A stretch of DNA of 13,771 nt. It comes from Clostridia bacterium (GTDB taxonomy: Bacteria; Bacillota; Clostridia; Oscillospirales; Acutalibacteraceae). The notes under the pieces are model-generated. The model saw only the letters and a list, made by a program, of their open reading frames with translations, was not told the origin of the DNA and ran no database searches. Positions 13,720 through 13,771 of the stretch are shown in pieces (position 1 is the stretch's first letter; every line of letters starts with the position of its first letter). The translations under genes were made by a program, and so were the position numbers. The DNA lies in the NCBI GenBank assembly GCA_024689165.1, contig JAILDS010000227.1, positions 1 through 13,771 on the forward strand, written 5' to 3'.

Positions 13720-13771
13720 ATGAAAACTGTAACACAAAAGGCCAGACTTCGTCAAGCGGTAATTAAATACG
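13720..13771 (+). CDS. Transposase, first 17 codons only
   Basis: ATG at 13720 follows AGGGAGG (13704-13710) at nine bases. The 17 visible residues, MKTVTQKARLRQAVIKY, are a basic N-terminal helix of the kind that opens a helix-turn-helix DNA-binding domain in DDE transposases (IS3/IS481-like) found in many clostridia. The catalytic domain is outside the window, so the family cannot be fixed. The upstream leader hairpin and the short GTGTTACA repeats support an insertion sequence. Whether the copy is intact cannot be judged. Confidence 0.6.
   Translation, partial: MKTVTQKARLRQAVIKY

Larger units (their letters stand above)
13622..13771 (+). mobile_element. Left end of an insertion sequence (continues past the window)
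   Basis: A transposase-like gene starts at 13720 and the DNA before it holds GTGTTACA at 13622-13629 and 13672-13679, with the inverse TGTAACAC at 13728-13735. The outermost copy may mark the terminal repeat, but the other end is outside the window, so the boundary is a guess. Base composition here is more AT-rich than in the neighbouring genes, in line with an acquired element. Confidence 0.5.

Overview
The window looks like a chromosomal segment from a GC-rich member of the Clostridia (Firmicutes), probably a gut or rumen Oscillospiraceae/Ruminococcaceae-type anaerobe. The evidence is consensus AGGAGG-type ribosome binding sites and sigma-A-like promoters, a surface protein built from FIVAR, InlB-type and cysteine-rich repeats, a DUF2130 protein, and a transposase start of a kind common in clostridia. 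The placement is inferred from gene content; there is no rRNA or other marker gene to confirm it.

Left part (1-4153, minus strand): the 5' part of an SGNH/GDSL hydrolase runs off the left edge. Upstream of it, behind a hairpin terminator, is a 1266-residue secreted repeat protein that starts at TTG. Its signal peptide is followed by a large unassigned N-terminal region, a FIVAR domain, five InlB/Flg_new-type beta repeats, a run of Cys/His-rich modules and a hydrophobic C-terminal helix. From the intergenic region at 4154-4495 this gene and a plus-strand gene diverge. Both promoters are near consensus and share the same 14 bases across the -35 box and spacer.

Middle part (4496-8114, plus strand): a secreted right-handed beta-helix protein of the GH28/GH49-like carbohydrate-active superfamily is followed by a cytoplasmic (alpha/alpha)6-barrel glycosidase of the GH63/MGH1-like type. 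The second gene is broken by a one-base frameshift near 7437. It ends 7 bp from a convergent minus-strand operon.

Right-centre (8122-12138, minus strand): a tight four-gene operon has its own TTGACA-17-TAAAAT promoter and a perfect 9-bp inverted repeat in its leader. It encodes a Gfo/Idh/MocA oxidoreductase, a DegT/AHBA-type PLP aminotransferase, an amidohydrolase-like protein that has lost every expected metal ligand, and an intact amidohydrolase paralog. The logic is oxidation of a sugar or cyclitol hydroxyl, transamination, then one or more hydrolytic steps. With the two neighbouring glycan-active genes this suggests uptake or remodelling of an unusual sugar, but the substrate cannot be read from the sequence.

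Right end (12221-13771): a DUF2130 protein with a PD-(D/E)XK-like nuclease core between coiled coils lies on the minus strand. Next to it, divergently oriented, is the first part of an insertion sequence whose transposase start lies in a hairpin that can pair with its ribosome binding site. The most unusual points are the catalytic/degenerate amidohydrolase pair in the oxidation-transamination operon, the shared 14-base promoter element, and the transposase leader structure.
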